Shown here piece after piece: positions 44,605-54,437 of a DNA stretch of 59,988 nt; position 1 is the stretch's first letter; each line of letters opens with the position of its first letter. The notes under the pieces are model-generated. The model saw only the letters and a list, made by a program, of their open reading frames with translations. It had not been told where the DNA came from and did no database searches. A program made the translations under genes and the position numbers. Location: the NCBI RefSeq assembly GCF_003363155.1, contig NZ_QRBE01000019.1:1-59988 (forward strand), written 5' to 3'. This DNA is from Dyella monticola. Its GTDB lineage: Bacteria; Pseudomonadota; Gammaproteobacteria; Xanthomonadales; Rhodanobacteraceae.

Positions 44605-46509
44605 TCAACGTGCCTTGATGAGCTGGGTCAAGGTGTCCGGCTTGCTGGTATCGCGCTCCAGGTGCGGATACTTCAGGCCACCGTGGTAATCGATGCGGAT
44701 GGTCTTGTACTCGTCGAAGTTCTTCACCAGCAGTTCGATCGACTGGCTCTGATCCTTCGCGGCCGCGGTGACGGCTTCCTTGAGCGCATCAGGGTCGTAG
44801 TCCTTGCCGTTGACGGCAACGATGGTCATGCCAGGGGAAATGCCGGCGTTGAACGCGGGGCTGTCCCACAGCACATCGCTGAGGGCGCCATCCTTGCCGA
44901 TGGAGAGACCGAGCGAATACATCAGATCGGCCGAGTGGCGGCGTGCTTCGAACGCCTTGATCGCATCGGACGGCTTGTCGGTGTACACCAGCTTCCAGCC
45001 ATGCGATTGCACACCGCCGATCAGCGGACCGTGGCCATCCAGGCGCGTGCGCAGATAGCTCTTCCAGTCGTACGGCGCGATGTCATTGAGCGTCTTGGCC
45101 ACGTCGTCGAAGGTGTAGGTGTCCACATCCCAGGCTCCGGGGTTCACGCCGAAGAAGGCCTTGCCGAAATCGTCAATGGTCTTCTTGCCGCCGGTGAGTT
45201 CACGCAGCTTGCCATCCACGTCCAGCCAGATCATTTCGCCGGCGGAGTAGTAATCCTCGCTCGCCTGGTAGTTGCGATACGGCAGCGGGCGACGCATGGC
45301 GATGGTGGGGTCGTTGGTGGTGTCCTGCACATTGCGCCAGCTTGCCAAGCCCGGACGGCCACGGTCATAGGTGGCGGCAACGGCGGCGAGCACGTCCTTG
45401 TACTGCTGGTCGCTCCACAGACCCGAGCGTGCGGCCATCACCTGGCCCCAGAACTGCGTCTGGCCTTCATAGACCCACAACAGCGAATCACCCATCGGCA
45501 CGTTGAAGTTCGGCGTGGCCAGATCCGCACCGCGACGGTATTTGCCGTCCCAGGAGTGGTTGAACTCGTGCGAAAGCAGGTCGCGCATGCCCCAGCTCTT
45601 GTCCCATTCGGAGAAGTAGCCAACCCCTGTGCCGTCTTCGCTGGAACGGTGATGTTCAAGACCCTCGCCACTCATCTTGTCGCTGAGCGAGAGCAGGAAA
45701 TCGTAGTGATTGTAGTGGTGCGCGCCGTACAGCTTGTACATCTGCTGCACGAGCTGGCGATGGACTTTCACCTGTTCCGGCGTGATCTCCAGATACTTCG
45801 GATCGTCCGCCACGATGTCCATGTGCACCGGCGTGCTCGCACCCGGATCCAGATCGACGCGCTTGAAGTATTTGCCGGCATAGATCGGCGAATCGACCAG
45901 GTCGTCGTAGTTGATCGGCTTGAAGTGCACGGTGCCGCCTTCCTGCGAGGCCACGTCCAGCGCGCAACCGAACTGCCAGCCGGCCGGCAGCGTCACGCTG
46001 GCATCGGTCTGGATCTGGCGCGCGTAGTAGCCGGCCGGATACACCGACACTGTGTTCCACTCCAGGTTGAGCATTTCTGGCGTCATCACCACGCGGCCCT
46101 GGCGCGTGTCTTGCGGCGAGAGGAACTGGAAGTCCACTTCCACGCTGGTTGCGCCTTGCGGCACGTCCACGCGGAATGCGTAGACGTTGTATTCGTCGCG
46201 CGTCCACGGCAGCGTCTGGCCGTTGGCCTTCACCACCAGGCCGGCAAGCTTGTCGATCGGGCCGGTGGGCGAGTGATTGCCGGGAATCCATTCCGGATAG
46301 AGCAGCGTAAGCGGACCGGCCGCCGCGGGAATCACTTCATGCACGCGGAATACGCGGTGGGCGAGGTCCGTCGCGTCCACGTCGATCTTCAGTGTTCCGG
46401 CACTGTAGGGAACATTCTGCGGTGCGGGCACGTCATCGGCCTGAACGGCAAGACTGGTGCATCCAAGCGCGGTGGCGAGGATGGCGGCGGCGAGCGGGGT
46501 GCGTTTCAA
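44605..46509 (-). CDS. M61-family glycyl aminopeptidase, secreted
   Basis: 634 residues from TTG 46509; AGGAG lies 6 bases upstream and the signal peptide begins LKRTPLAAAILATALGCTSL. An N-terminal beta domain is followed by the zinc peptidase: HEFNHSWDGKYRR (His, Glu, His) with a downstream Glu (WVYEGQTQFWG). A PDZ domain ends the protein (SPAFNAGISPGMTIVAVNG). M61 peptidases remove N-terminal Gly/Ala. The upstream in-frame extension has no support. Monocistronic. Confidence 0.88.
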   Translation of the reverse strand: MKRTPLAAAILATALGCTSLAVQADDVPAPQNVPYSAGTLKIDVDATDLAHRVFRVHEVIPAAAGPLTLLYPEWIPGNHSPTGPIDKLAGLVVKANGQTLPWTRDEYNVYAFRVDVPQGATSVEVDFQFLSPQDTRQGRVVMTPEMLNLEWNTVSVYPAGYYARQIQTDASVTLPAGWQFGCALDVASQEGGTVHFKPINYDDLVDSPIYAGKYFKRVDLDPGASTPVHMDIVADDPKYLEITPEQVKVHRQLVQQMYKLYGAHHYNHYDFLLSLSDKMSGEGLEHHRSSEDGTGVGYFSEWDKSWGMRDLLSHEFNHSWDGKYRRGADLATPNFNVPMGDSLLWVYEGQTQFWGQVMAARSGLWSDQQYKDVLAAVAATYDRGRPGLASWRNVQDTTNDPTIAMRRPLPYRNYQASEDYYSAGEMIWLDVDGKLRELTGGKKTIDDFGKAFFGVNPGAWDVDTYTFDDVAKTLNDIAPYDWKSYLRTRLDGHGPLIGGVQSHGWKLVYTDKPSDAIKAFEARRHSADLMYSLGLSIGKDGALSDVLWDSPAFNAGISPGMTIVAVNGKDYDPDALKEAVTAAAKDQSQSIELLVKNFDEYKTIRIDYHGGLKYPHLERDTSKPDTLTQLIKAR

Positions 46510-46822
46510 GGGAGTCTCCTGGGTCGACCGGCCGCCAACCTGAATGTGAAAGCAGCCGAAAGTCCCGATGCTAGCCATGTGCACAGCCCGCGCTCCCCTG
46601 CCAGAGGTCACGCGCAGGCCTTGCGTGGCCTGAATCTCGAACATCTTTGAGCGAAGCGTGGAAGTTCCCTCACAAAGCTGAACTGCGGAAGCCCACAAAC
46701 CGCATGGATGAGCCCGGTTCAGGTCGGTTGTTACAATCTTGTTACGTCGCGTAACCCCGCGCGACCCCTCGCCGCGACTTCCCCATCGTGTCGAAGGCCT
46801 ATAACAAAGAATGGAGTCCTCC
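46510..46822. promoter_or_regulatory. Divergent promoter region, M61 peptidase and barrel
   Basis: Holds an inverted repeat GTTACG-TCG-CGTAAC at 46741-46755 preceded by GTTAC at 46730. The set of three half-sites may be an operator for the outer-membrane gene (inference). No other gene seen in this 313-base gap. Confidence 0.4.
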
Positions 46823-47473
46823 ATGAATAAGCTAGCCCTCTCGGCCGCCGTGGCCGTTCTCGCTCTGTCCCCCGTGCTGAGCCAGGCCGCCCATGCGGAC
46901 GACAACAGCACCAGCACCCCGACCTACGGCGCCAACGTCAACCCCAACTGGCAAGACAACTTCTTCGTGGCCGGCCAGCTGGGTCAGACCCAGTACCGCG
47001 TGGACAGCGACGTGCTGAACACCAACCACGGCACATTCCAGAACATCCGCTTCGGCTGGCGCTGGAACGGCATCATCGGCCCGGAAATCGGCTACACCTA
47101 TCTCGGCCAGCCCAAGTGGTCCGACGGTTATAACCAGCTGTCGGTGAAGCCGCGCGCGGCTACCATCGGCGTGAACGGCAAATACAACTTCTATCAGAAC
47201 TGGTTCGTCACGGCCCACGCCGGCTACCTGCGTTCTGAAACCAAGTTCGCCGCCATTGGCGCCTTCGGCACCGACCGTTACCAGACCTGGAACAATGGCC
47301 TGTATGCCGGTCTGGGCGTGGGTTACGACATCACCCATAACTTCAGCCTGGGCTTGAACTACGACAACTACCGCCTGCAGTCGGGCAACGGCACCAGCCT
47401 TGACAACATCGGCGTACCGCACAGCCGCACCAACGTGGCTGCGTACTCCGCTTCGGTGGAATACCGTTTCTGA
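46823..47473 (+). CDS. Outer-membrane beta-barrel protein, OmpW/OmpA-like
   Basis: 216 residues from ATG 46823 (GGAG about 7 bases upstream). Signal peptide MNKLALSAAVAVLALSPVLS-QAA, then a strand-rich barrel with aromatic-alternating segments (QDNFFVAGQLGQTQYRVDS, IGVNGKYNFYQNWFVTAHAG, LGLNYDNYRLQSGN) ending in SASVEYRF with C-terminal Phe. An eight-stranded outer-membrane protein. Followed by a strong terminator. Confidence 0.85.
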   Translation: MNKLALSAAVAVLALSPVLSQAAHADDNSTSTPTYGANVNPNWQDNFFVAGQLGQTQYRVDSDVLNTNHGTFQNIRFGWRWNGIIGPEIGYTYLGQPKWSDGYNQLSVKPRAATIGVNGKYNFYQNWFVTAHAGYLRSETKFAAIGAFGTDRYQTWNNGLYAGLGVGYDITHNFSLGLNYDNYRLQSGNGTSLDNIGVPHSRTNVAAYSASVEYRF

Positions 47474-47504
47474 TAAAGCGTCCCACGTAAGCGTGAGTTC
47501 GACC

Positions 47505-47565
47505 AAACCCCCGGCTTGCCGGGGGTTTTTTATTACCTGCCCCCCGGCTTGCCGGGGGTTTCTTT
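47505..47565 (+). terminator. Two tandem GC-rich terminators
   Basis: AAACCCCCGGC-TT-GCCGGGGGTTT at 47505-47528 with a T tract to 47531, then CCCCCGGC-TT-GCCGGGGG at 47541-47558 with TTTCTTTT. Both stems are identical in core, so the second could be a duplicate. Ends transcription after the barrel gene and could work in both directions. Confidence 0.85.
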
Positions 47566-47669
47566 TGCCGGTCATACCCGGCCAGCGCACGCCGCCTAAA
47601 GTTCGCGCCGGCACGGCCGATAGCCCTCACAAGCCTCTTTCGTGGCTCCACCGGCCTAAGGACCGATAT

Positions 47670-48032
47670 ATGAAAACCGTGCTCGTTGCGACCTTGCTGC
47701 TGGTCGCCCCCATCGCGGCCCACGCCGCTTGCGCAGCTACCGATTTCGCCATCCAAGACGTCAAAGTCGCGGCAGTCGGTTCGGGCATTGCCACTCGCCT
47801 CAGCGTGAAGGGCAAGCTGGTCAACAACTGCTCCGCCGCCGCCGCCGCACAGGTGCGCCTGGATGCCAAAGACGGTTCCGGCAACGTGCTGGCCTCCAAG
47901 ATGGGCTGGCCCGCCGGCACCACCAATCTGAGCCCCGGCCAGTCGGTGGATTTCGACCTGGGCCGCCTGCTGCATTATCAATCGGACATGCAGAGCTATC
48001 AGCTCAGCGTGGTCGAAGTGAAGGCTTGGTAA
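47670..48032 (+). CDS. Small secreted periplasmic protein
   Basis: 120 residues from ATG 47670, CTAAGGA upstream. Signal peptide MKTVLVATLLLVAPIAAHA, then a mature part of about 100 residues with beta pattern (VAAVGSGIATRLSVKGKLVN, NCSAAAAAQVRLDAKDGSGN, LSPGQSVDFDL). It resembles FxLYD-type or immunoglobulin-like periplasmic domains. No catalytic motif. Followed by a terminator at 48065. Confidence 0.7.
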   Translation: MKTVLVATLLLVAPIAAHAACAATDFAIQDVKVAAVGSGIATRLSVKGKLVNNCSAAAAAQVRLDAKDGSGNVLASKMGWPAGTTNLSPGQSVDFDLGRLLHYQSDMQSYQLSVVEVKAW

Positions 48033-48064
48033 GACGCTTCAAGCGTAAAGTGTGTGTGAACCTG

Positions 48065-48095
48065 CCGACGGTATGTAAATACCGTCGGTTTTTTT
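48065..48095 (+). terminator. Rho-independent terminator
   Basis: Perfect 9-bp stem CCGACGGTA/TACCGTCGG with a 6-base loop, followed by seven T. Ends the small secreted protein gene. Confidence 0.9.
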
Positions 48096-48111
48096 GTGGG
48101 TGATGGATTGA

Positions 48112-48213
48112 GATGTACGCGCTTGCGTGATGTACGCGCTTGCGTGATGTACGCGCTTGCGTGATGTACGCGCTTGCGTGATGTACGCGCTTGCGTGATG
48201 TACGCGCTTACAT
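48112..48213. repeat. Six tandem 17-base repeats
   Basis: GATGTACGCGCTTGCGT repeated in tandem from 48112. Five units are identical and the sixth is changed at its end (ends TTACAT). No spacers, so this is a minisatellite, not CRISPR. Position 3' of the terminator suggests no coding effect. Confidence 0.95.
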
Positions 48214-48221
48214 AAAGCGCA

Positions 48222-48273
48222 AATCTTGCCCACCGTCATTCCGACGAAGGCCGGAATGACGGTGGGCAAGATT
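48222..48273. repeat. Perfect 22-bp palindrome, REP/terminator-like
   Basis: Arms at 48222-48243 and 48252-48273 (core TTGCCCACCGTCATTCCG, mirrored) are perfectly complementary around an 8-base loop, followed by T-rich sequence. The GTCATTCCG core recurs at 59006-59039. Likely a REP-type repeat that also ends transcripts from both sides. Confidence 0.88.
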
Positions 48274-48359
48274 TTATTTCGCGTTGAAGGCGCCTTCAGC
48301 GCTGATAACGAGGTGCGCAGCCATAGGCATATGGCCAAGGCGATGAAGCGACGCGGCGC

Positions 48360-48665
48360 TCAGTGCAACGTAAACAGCTTGTCGAATCCGGCCACACGCA
48401 GCGTGCCGCGCAATGCAGTGCTCGCATTGACGATGCGGATTTCAGCGCGATCACCGCCCGCATGCTCGCGCAGCAGCAATAGCATGCCGAGCGCAGAGCT
48501 ATCCATGCTCTCCACATCACCCAGGTCGATCACATAGCTGCGCGAGGGCTTGCGCTCACCCAGACAGGCTTCGTGAAAGCTGCGGTGCACGCTGAAGTCG
48601 AAGCGATTGCCGAATTGCAGGGTGACGCAATCCTGTTCGTGGTCGTGTTGAACGTTGAGACTCAT
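48360..48665 (-). CDS. STAS-domain protein, downstream end of the che operon
   Basis: 101 residues: a single STAS fold (VIDLGDVESMDSSALGML, conserved Ser before a Leu-rich helix; phosphorylatable Ser in MDSSAL). It is the last gene of the chemotaxis operon, 12 bases after the receptor gene's stop. Anti-sigma antagonist-like; it may bind a serine kinase or modulate the array. A second STAS gene sits at the operon's other end (59456). Confidence 0.85.
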   Translation of the reverse strand: MSLNVQHDHEQDCVTLQFGNRFDFSVHRSFHEACLGERKPSRSYVIDLGDVESMDSSALGMLLLLREHAGGDRAEIRIVNASTALRGTLRVAGFDKLFTLH

Positions 48666-48677
48666 GGCAATGGCTCC

Positions 48678-49859
48678 TTAGAACAGTTCGATCTCGCCGG
48701 CATCCATGCTGTTCTGCAGGGCCGGACCGCGCGAACGAATGCGGGCTTTTTCACGCTGCAGCGCCAGACGTTCGCGCACGCGTTCGGAATGCTGGCGCAA
48801 TAGCTGCGCGTCGAACGATTCGCACGCCAGCGCTTCGATGTCGCGCGTGGTTTCGGTGGCAACGCCTTGCAGTTCCACCAGGCGTGTACGCGTCTGGTTC
48901 AACAGCTGGCTGAGGATGTCTTCAAATTGCAGCGATCGGATGGTGGTGGATACGTCGTTGCCCAGGCCGCGGTTGATTTCCACCACTTGATCGGCCACGG
49001 CGCTGGTGCGTGCGTCGCTTTCGGTGACGTGCGCCATCATGGCATCGATGCCGCCCTTGGCCGACAGCGCCACATTCAAATCCTGCGAAGCGAGTTCGCC
49101 CACCAGGCCACGCACCTGCTCCATTGCGATGCGTGCGCGTTCCACGTGGCTGCCGATCTGCTCGTTGAACTGATTGGAATGGCTGGCCAGGTTACGAATC
49201 TCGCCCGCCACTACCGCAAAACCGCGCCCGGCTTCACCGGCACGCGCCGCTTCGATGGCCGCGTTAAGCGCCAGCAGGTTGGTTTCTTCGGCAATCGTGT
49301 TCACGTTTTTCAACAGCGCGAACACCGCATCCATTTCCTTGGACATGCCGTCGATGCGATAGACGATGCGCAGGCTTTCGCGCGAAAGCTGCACAATCAA
49401 GCCAACGAAGTGTTCCAGCAGATCGCCCGTGCGCGCGGCAAAATCCTGCACCGAGACGCCGCCATTCTGCACATCGATAATCTGCTTGAGCAGCGACTGC
49501 TGCATGCCGGTTTTCTGCGACAAGCCATCGAAACCGCCGCCCAGTTCCGAGACGGCGTCACGCAGCAAGTCCAGCGCCTGGTGCAATTCGCGCGCGGCAT
49601 GCCCCATTTCATCCACCAGCGCGCCGCGCACATCCTCCAGCGCTTCACGCACGGGACCATGGTCAGGCGCCGGCGGCGCTTCCACCACCATGGACGACGA
49701 AAGACGGCGGCATTCGAAGATCCACAGCGCGCACAGCGCGGTGATCAGAACGGGCGCCATCCACACCGGATTCCAGATGAGGCACAGCAGCAAGGCAACG
49801 AGGCTCGCGCCGATGCCGATCAGCGGGCGTGGAGCGGAAGCGGGCAGGATGGCAGACAT
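48678..49859 (-). CDS. Methyl-accepting-type receptor without HAMP, GEIELF tail
   Basis: 393 residues. Two N-terminal spans ([35 protein letters not shown]) with a tiny loop, then a coiled coil and a signalling hairpin ([20 protein letters not shown] tip, then [12 protein letters not shown]). No ligand domain, no HAMP. Ends in [11 protein letters not shown], a tail matching the CheD C terminus (KGEVELF). No NWETF pentapeptide. This is a cytosolic-facing receptor that may respond to internal state. 16 bases after cheB stop. Confidence 0.88.
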   Translation of the reverse strand: MSAILPASAPRPLIGIGASLVALLLCLIWNPVWMAPVLITALCALWIFECRRLSSSMVVEAPPAPDHGPVREALEDVRGALVDEMGHAARELHQALDLLRDAVSELGGGFDGLSQKTGMQQSLLKQIIDVQNGGVSVQDFAARTGDLLEHFVGLIVQLSRESLRIVYRIDGMSKEMDAVFALLKNVNTIAEETNLLALNAAIEAARAGEAGRGFAVVAGEIRNLASHSNQFNEQIGSHVERARIAMEQVRGLVGELASQDLNVALSAKGGIDAMMAHVTESDARTSAVADQVVEINRGLGNDVSTTIRSLQFEDILSQLLNQTRTRLVELQGVATETTRDIEALACESFDAQLLRQHSERVRERLALQREKARIRSRGPALQNSMDAGEIELF

Positions 49860-49875
49860 AGGTCATTCCGATACG

Positions 49876-50973
49876 TCAGGATGCGGCGCGTCGTGCGCCG
49901 ACAGTGGGTTGTTGCGCGAGCACCAACAGGCGCGCGGCGATCTCTTCGAGCGGCAGCTTTTCGTCGGCGGCGCCGAGTTTCCACGCGGCGCCGGGCATGC
50001 CCCATACCACCGAGCTGGCCTCGTCCTGCACCAGCGTGGGCGCGCCGCTTTCGCGCAGTTCAAGCAAACCGCGCGCGCCGTCATCGCCCATGCCGGTCAG
50101 CAACACGCCGATGGCGGCGGAACCGACGCTCGCTGCGGTGGAACGAAACAGCACATCCACGCTCGGTTTGTGTCGATTCACCTGCGGGCCATCGTGCAGG
50201 CGGCAAACGTGCTTGGCGCCGTCCCACATCACCAGCAGGTGCTCGCCGCCCGGCGCGATGTATGCGTGGCCAGGCTGGATGGGTTGACCATCGCGCGCTT
50301 CGCACACGCGCATCGCCGAGCAGTTATTCATGCGTGTGGCGAACGGCCCGCTGAAAGCGGCCGGGATGTGCTGCGTGACCACGATCGGCGGTGCATCCGG
50401 CGGCATCGATTCCAGTAGCACGCGAATGGCTTCGGTGCCGCCGGTGGATGCGCCCACGGCGATGATGCGCATGCTGCCGCGCGTGCCCGGCGATTGCGAG
50501 CGCGGCAGCACCGCGTCTGCGGAAAGCCGCGGCGCGACGTCGAGCTTCTGCACCTGCGTGTAGGGACGTGGACGCGTACGCGCAGCCAGTTTCACTTTCG
50601 CGCAGATCTCCTGCGCGCTTTCGGCAAAGCAGTTGGCCAGATCGCTCGACGGCTTGGTGAAGAAATCCACCGCACCGATTTCCAGCGCACGCAACGTGAC
50701 TTCCGCGCCGCGCTCGGTAAGCGATGACACCATCACCACCGGCATCGGCCGCAGGCGCATCAGGTTTTCGAGAAAGGTGAGCCCGTCCATGCGCGGCATC
50801 TCCACGTCGAGCGTCAGCACATCCGGGTTGAGCTGCTTGATCTTGTCGCGCGCGATCAACGGATCGGCGGCCGCACCCACCACCTCGATGCCGGGATCGG
50901 AATCGAGCATGGCCGACAGCAGCTTCCGCACCAGGGCGGAATCGTCGATGACCAGTACGCGGACTTTTTCCAT
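49876..50973 (-). CDS. cheB: CheB receptor methylesterase
   Basis: 365 residues. Receiver (residues 1-125) with Asp56 ([10 protein letters not shown]) and Lys in FTKPSS, then a linker and the catalytic domain from about 165: Ser in AVGASTGG, His in VTQHIPAA, Asp in LLTGMGDDG. Removes methyl groups from receptors when phosphorylated by CheA; also deamidates. Between cheD and the second receptor gene, 108 bases after cheD with a hairpin in the gap. Confidence 0.95.
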   Translation of the reverse strand: MEKVRVLVIDDSALVRKLLSAMLDSDPGIEVVGAAADPLIARDKIKQLNPDVLTLDVEMPRMDGLTFLENLMRLRPMPVVMVSSLTERGAEVTLRALEIGAVDFFTKPSSDLANCFAESAQEICAKVKLAARTRPRPYTQVQKLDVAPRLSADAVLPRSQSPGTRGSMRIIAVGASTGGTEAIRVLLESMPPDAPPIVVTQHIPAAFSGPFATRMNNCSAMRVCEARDGQPIQPGHAYIAPGGEHLLVMWDGAKHVCRLHDGPQVNRHKPSVDVLFRSTAASVGSAAIGVLLTGMGDDGARGLLELRESGAPTLVQDEASSVVWGMPGAAWKLGAADEKLPLEEIAARLLVLAQQPTVGARRAAS

Positions 50974-51006
50974 GAGCGTTTTTTCTCAACTAATCTAGGG
51001 GTTGTT

Positions 51007-51034
51007 CGTCGTCCCGCCGAAAGCCGGGGCGACG
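51007..51034. repeat. Short palindrome in the cheB-cheD gap
   Basis: CGTCGTCCCGCC and GCCGGGGCGACG around a short loop form an imperfect hairpin of the same GC-rich type as the other REP-like repeats. In the che transcript it could stabilise or attenuate the downstream part. Confidence 0.5.
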
Positions 51035-51081
51035 GTGTTGAGGTTTGGCGTCAATCACATCAACCATGGCCTCACTGAAAC

Positions 51082-51738
51082 TCAAAACAATTCCACCTCT
51101 CCCTTTATCGGATCGTTCGCCAAACGCTTGAGGTAGCGCTGCTCCGTGGCCGCCAGCTCCGCATCGCGCTGGGTGCGCAACTGCCTTACGCGAACCCTTC
51201 CGCTGGCGGGAAAGAACTGCAATTGGCGCGGGTAGATATCGCCCACGTCGGAGGCCACCAGCGGCAGCCCTTCGGTTTCCAGGTAGTGCTGCACGAAGGC
51301 GATGTTGCGCTTGCCCACATCGGTCATCTGCGCCAGCACGCGGCCGCCGCCGAAGATCTTCACCCGCAGCGATTCGCGCCGCCCACCGGCCTTCAGGATC
51401 GCGTTGATGAGCTGTTCCATCGCGTCGCTGCCATAGCGCGCGGCGCGGCCGACAGCCGACGACCAATCGTTGCGCTCGCCACTCATCGGCGCCGGCAGCA
51501 TGAAGTGGTTCATGCCACCGATGCGGCGCTCGTCGTCGCGGATGCACGCGGACACGCACGAGCCGAGCACCGTGGAAACCATCTCCTCCTGCGCGCTCAC
51601 ATAGAACTCGCCGGGAAGCACTTTCACGGTCATGCAGCTATGCGTGGGGTCCCAGAACCTGCGCATGTGCTCGAAACCGGGCAACACGGGTGCGTGTTTG
51701 TCTCGCGCTATGGCAACGCCTGGCAGAACGGCTGTCAT
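51082..51738 (-). CDS. cheD: CheD glutamine deamidase
   Basis: 218 residues from ATG 51738, overlapping cheR (ATGA). The CheD fold is clear: catalytic Cys in VLGSCVSACIRD, His in GGMNHFMLP and Thr/Ser positions in LRVKIFGGG. Deamidates receptor glutamines and helps adaptation. The C terminus ends KGEVELF, a match to the receptor's GEIELF tail. Confidence 0.92.
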   Translation of the reverse strand: MTAVLPGVAIARDKHAPVLPGFEHMRRFWDPTHSCMTVKVLPGEFYVSAQEEMVSTVLGSCVSACIRDDERRIGGMNHFMLPAPMSGERNDWSSAVGRAARYGSDAMEQLINAILKAGGRRESLRVKIFGGGRVLAQMTDVGKRNIAFVQHYLETEGLPLVASDVGDIYPRQLQFFPASGRVRVRQLRTQRDAELAATEQRYLKRLANDPIKGEVELF

Positions 51739-52610
51739 CGTGTGCACTTCCGGTAGACGGTACGGCCGACCAGTTCGAACGAATCGCTGAGGCCATACAT
51801 CGATTCAGAATGACCCAGGAACAGATAGCCTCCCTGCTCGAGCAGGCCGGCATAGCGTTCGAACAGGCGCTGCTTGGTCGGCTTGTCGAAATAGATCACC
51901 ACGTTGCGGCAAAAAATGGCGTCGAACGGCCCGCGCATCGGCCAGTCGTGCAACAGGTTGAGCGGTTGGATGGTGACCAGTTCGCGCAAGCGCGGATGCA
52001 CGCAGGCGTAGCCTTCGTAACGGCCTTCGCCGCGCAGAAACCATTTGCGCCGGCGCTCATCGCTTACGCCGTCCATGCGTTCGAGCGCATACAGCCCGGC
52101 ACGCGCCTGCTCCAAGGCTTGCGGCGAAAGGTCGGTCGCGAGGATGCGCGCATCGACGCTGCTGCCCGTGCGCTCCAACGCTTCGGCCAATACCATCGCC
52201 AAGGCGTACGGTTCTTCGCCGGTGGAACAACCGGCCGACCAGATGCGCAATCGCCCATTGTGCTTTTTTTCTTCGAGCCAGCGTGGCAGCAGTTCGCTCA
52301 CCAGCAGGTCGTAGTGGTGCATCTCGCGGAAGAACGAAGTGACGTTGGTGCTGATGGCGCTGGCCAGTTCGCCCAGTTCGCCCTCCGGATCCGTGCGCAG
52401 CAATTGGCAATAGCTGCCGAACTCTTTCAGGCCCAATGCACGCAGTCGACGTTGTAACCGACCTTGCACGAGCTGGTGTTTCTGCTCGCCCAGCGCGATG
52501 CCGCAATGCTGGTAGACGAAGTCGCGCAGGAATTTGAATTCGGCGTCCGCCAGCAGCGGGCCGCTTACGCCTGTGGCGACGTTGGACTCTGTGAGTGCTG
52601 CGGTGGTCAT
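51735..52610 (-). CDS. cheR: CheR receptor methyltransferase
   Basis: 291 residues from ATG 52610 (AGGA about 6 bases upstream). N-terminal helical domain, then SAM-binding SAGCSTGEEPYALAM (residues about 115-130), Asp in ILATDLS, and RNVVIYFDKPTKQ near the C terminus. Methylates receptors using S-adenosylmethionine. Stop overlaps the cheD start. Confidence 0.95.
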   Translation of the reverse strand: MTTAALTESNVATGVSGPLLADAEFKFLRDFVYQHCGIALGEQKHQLVQGRLQRRLRALGLKEFGSYCQLLRTDPEGELGELASAISTNVTSFFREMHHYDLLVSELLPRWLEEKKHNGRLRIWSAGCSTGEEPYALAMVLAEALERTGSSVDARILATDLSPQALEQARAGLYALERMDGVSDERRRKWFLRGEGRYEGYACVHPRLRELVTIQPLNLLHDWPMRGPFDAIFCRNVVIYFDKPTKQRLFERYAGLLEQGGYLFLGHSESMYGLSDSFELVGRTVYRKCTR

Positions 52611-52695
52611 GTCCGGTCCTGGTGGGCGCCGACGTCGTTGGGTTGCGGAAGCGGCGCCCTCTCTTCGAAGGGAGAGGGCGCGAGCAGCGATGTGC

Positions 52696-54423
52696 TTAGA
52701 ATTCCTTCCACACGCTGGCGTCGGCCGTCTCCGCGACCGCACGGCGTGCCGGTGTGGCGGCAGGCGGTGTCGACTGGCGCACGGCGGCAAACACCGCTTC
52801 GGTTTCGGCCATGATGGCCGCGGCTTTGGGCTTTGCGGACGAGGCAGCGACCGCGTCATCGCCGAAGCGGAAGAAGTTCACCTGACGCGACAGTTCGCCA
52901 GCCTGTTCGTGCATGGCGCGTGCGGCGGCGGAGGCTTCTTCCACCAGCGCGGCGTTCTGCTGCGTCATCTCGTCCATCTGCGACACGGCGTTATTGACCT
53001 GATCGATGCCGGCCGATTGTTCCTGGCTGGCGGCCGCGATCTCGGCCACGATGTCGGTGACTTTCTTGACGCTCTCGACGATGTCCGCCAGCGCCTTGCC
53101 GGATTGGTCCACCAGCTCGGTGCCCGCGCGCACCTTGTCCGCGCTGTCGTTGATCAGCAGCTTGATTTCCTTGGCGGCACCCGCGCTGCGCTGCGCGAGG
53201 TTGCGCACTTCGGTGGCGACCACGGCGAAGCCACGGCCCTGTTCGCCGGCACGCGCCGCTTCCACGGCGGCATTGAGCGCCAGCAGGTTGGTCTGGAAGG
53301 CGATTTCGTCGATCAGGCTGACGATGTCGGAGATCTTGCGGCTGGAGCTGTTGATCTCGCGCATGGCGGTGACCGCCTGCGCCGCCACTTCGCCGCCGCG
53401 CTCGGCTTGTTCGCGTGCACCGCGAGCAAGCTGGTTGGCATGGCTGGCGTTCTCGGCGTTCTGCTTCACGGTGGAGGTCATTTCCTCCATCGAGGAGGCG
53501 GTTTCTTCCAGGCTGGAGGCCTGCTCTTGCGTACGCTGGCTGAGATCGTCGTTGCCGCGTGCGATCTGCTGCGCCGCCGTGCTCACGGCATCGGAGCCCT
53601 GGCGCACTTCCGAGACGATGTCGACCAGGCGCTGATCCATCGTGCGCAGCGCACCGAGCAGTTGGGCGAGTTCATCTTTGCCTTTCACTTCGATGTCGTG
53701 GCCCAGCTTGCCGCCGGCGATTTCGTTGGCCATCTTCATGGCATGGCTCAGCGCGCGCGAGATCGAGCGGATCAGCAGCGCCGAGCGCAGTGCCGCGAAC
53801 AGCAGGCCGGCGATCAAGGCGATCAAAGTGATCATGCGGATGCGCTGGTAGCTCTTCACCTGGTCGGCGAAGATCTGGCCCGCTTCATCGCTCTGCACTT
53901 TCACCAGCTTGGCCATGGCATCCTGGCGCTGCATCAAGAGTGGGCGCAGTTCCATTTCCACCGTGTCGGATGCGCCGGTGTCGGCTTGCTTGATGGCGTC
54001 GAGCACGTCCTGCTTGGCATCGTTGTAGTCTTTGTCGCTGGAGTGCCAATCTTTCGAGGCCGCCGCTACCGCCGGGCTGACTTGCAGTTTGTCGAAGCGG
54101 CCGCGGTAGTCGTCCAGCTCCTTCTGATAGCGCTGGAATTCCACCATCTTCTGCTTGACCTGATCGGGCTTGCCGACCAGTGCGGCAGCCTCGCTCAAGG
54201 TGAGGAAGGATTTGAGCGAATCGGCGCGAACCTGATCCAGAATCTGGCTGGGCACGAGGCCCGATTCGTAGATGCGCTGCGTGCCGGCATTTTGTTGCGA
54301 CATCGAATACAGGCCGATGCCCGCGCCGGCCAGCAGCATGAAGCCGAGCAAGCCGACCAGCATGATCAGTCGCGCCCGCACGGTGAGCGATTTGAAGGTG
54401 AGTTTGGGGAAACGCAGTTTCAT
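52696..54423 (-). CDS. Methyl-accepting chemotaxis protein, 4HB type
   Basis: 575 residues. Two spans (about residues 18-40 and 195-215) bracket a four-helix-bundle periplasmic sensor (about 45-190). HAMP (about 216-270), then the coiled signalling domain with tip [20 protein letters not shown] and [16 protein letters not shown]. Adaptation helices with Glu/Gln pairs flank. C-terminal linker and SVWKEF, a xWxxF-type pentapeptide that would tether CheR and CheB. Ligand unknown. Confidence 0.94.
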   Translation of the reverse strand: MKLRFPKLTFKSLTVRARLIMLVGLLGFMLLAGAGIGLYSMSQQNAGTQRIYESGLVPSQILDQVRADSLKSFLTLSEAAALVGKPDQVKQKMVEFQRYQKELDDYRGRFDKLQVSPAVAAASKDWHSSDKDYNDAKQDVLDAIKQADTGASDTVEMELRPLLMQRQDAMAKLVKVQSDEAGQIFADQVKSYQRIRMITLIALIAGLLFAALRSALLIRSISRALSHAMKMANEIAGGKLGHDIEVKGKDELAQLLGALRTMDQRLVDIVSEVRQGSDAVSTAAQQIARGNDDLSQRTQEQASSLEETASSMEEMTSTVKQNAENASHANQLARGAREQAERGGEVAAQAVTAMREINSSSRKISDIVSLIDEIAFQTNLLALNAAVEAARAGEQGRGFAVVATEVRNLAQRSAGAAKEIKLLINDSADKVRAGTELVDQSGKALADIVESVKKVTDIVAEIAAASQEQSAGIDQVNNAVSQMDEMTQQNAALVEEASAAARAMHEQAGELSRQVNFFRFGDDAVAASSAKPKAAAIMAETEAVFAAVRQSTPPAATPARRAVAETADASVWKEF

Positions 54424-54437
54424 GAGTGTTTAGTCCT

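Noticed and set aside
44662-46650. Very long plus-strand frame opposite the M61 peptidase
   Set aside because: It is the antisense of a clear peptidase with signal peptide and zinc motif. High GC makes such shadow frames long.
48112-48213. Regular repeats that could be read as CRISPR
   Set aside because: Units are directly adjacent without spacers and no cas genes are in the window. It is a tandem minisatellite.
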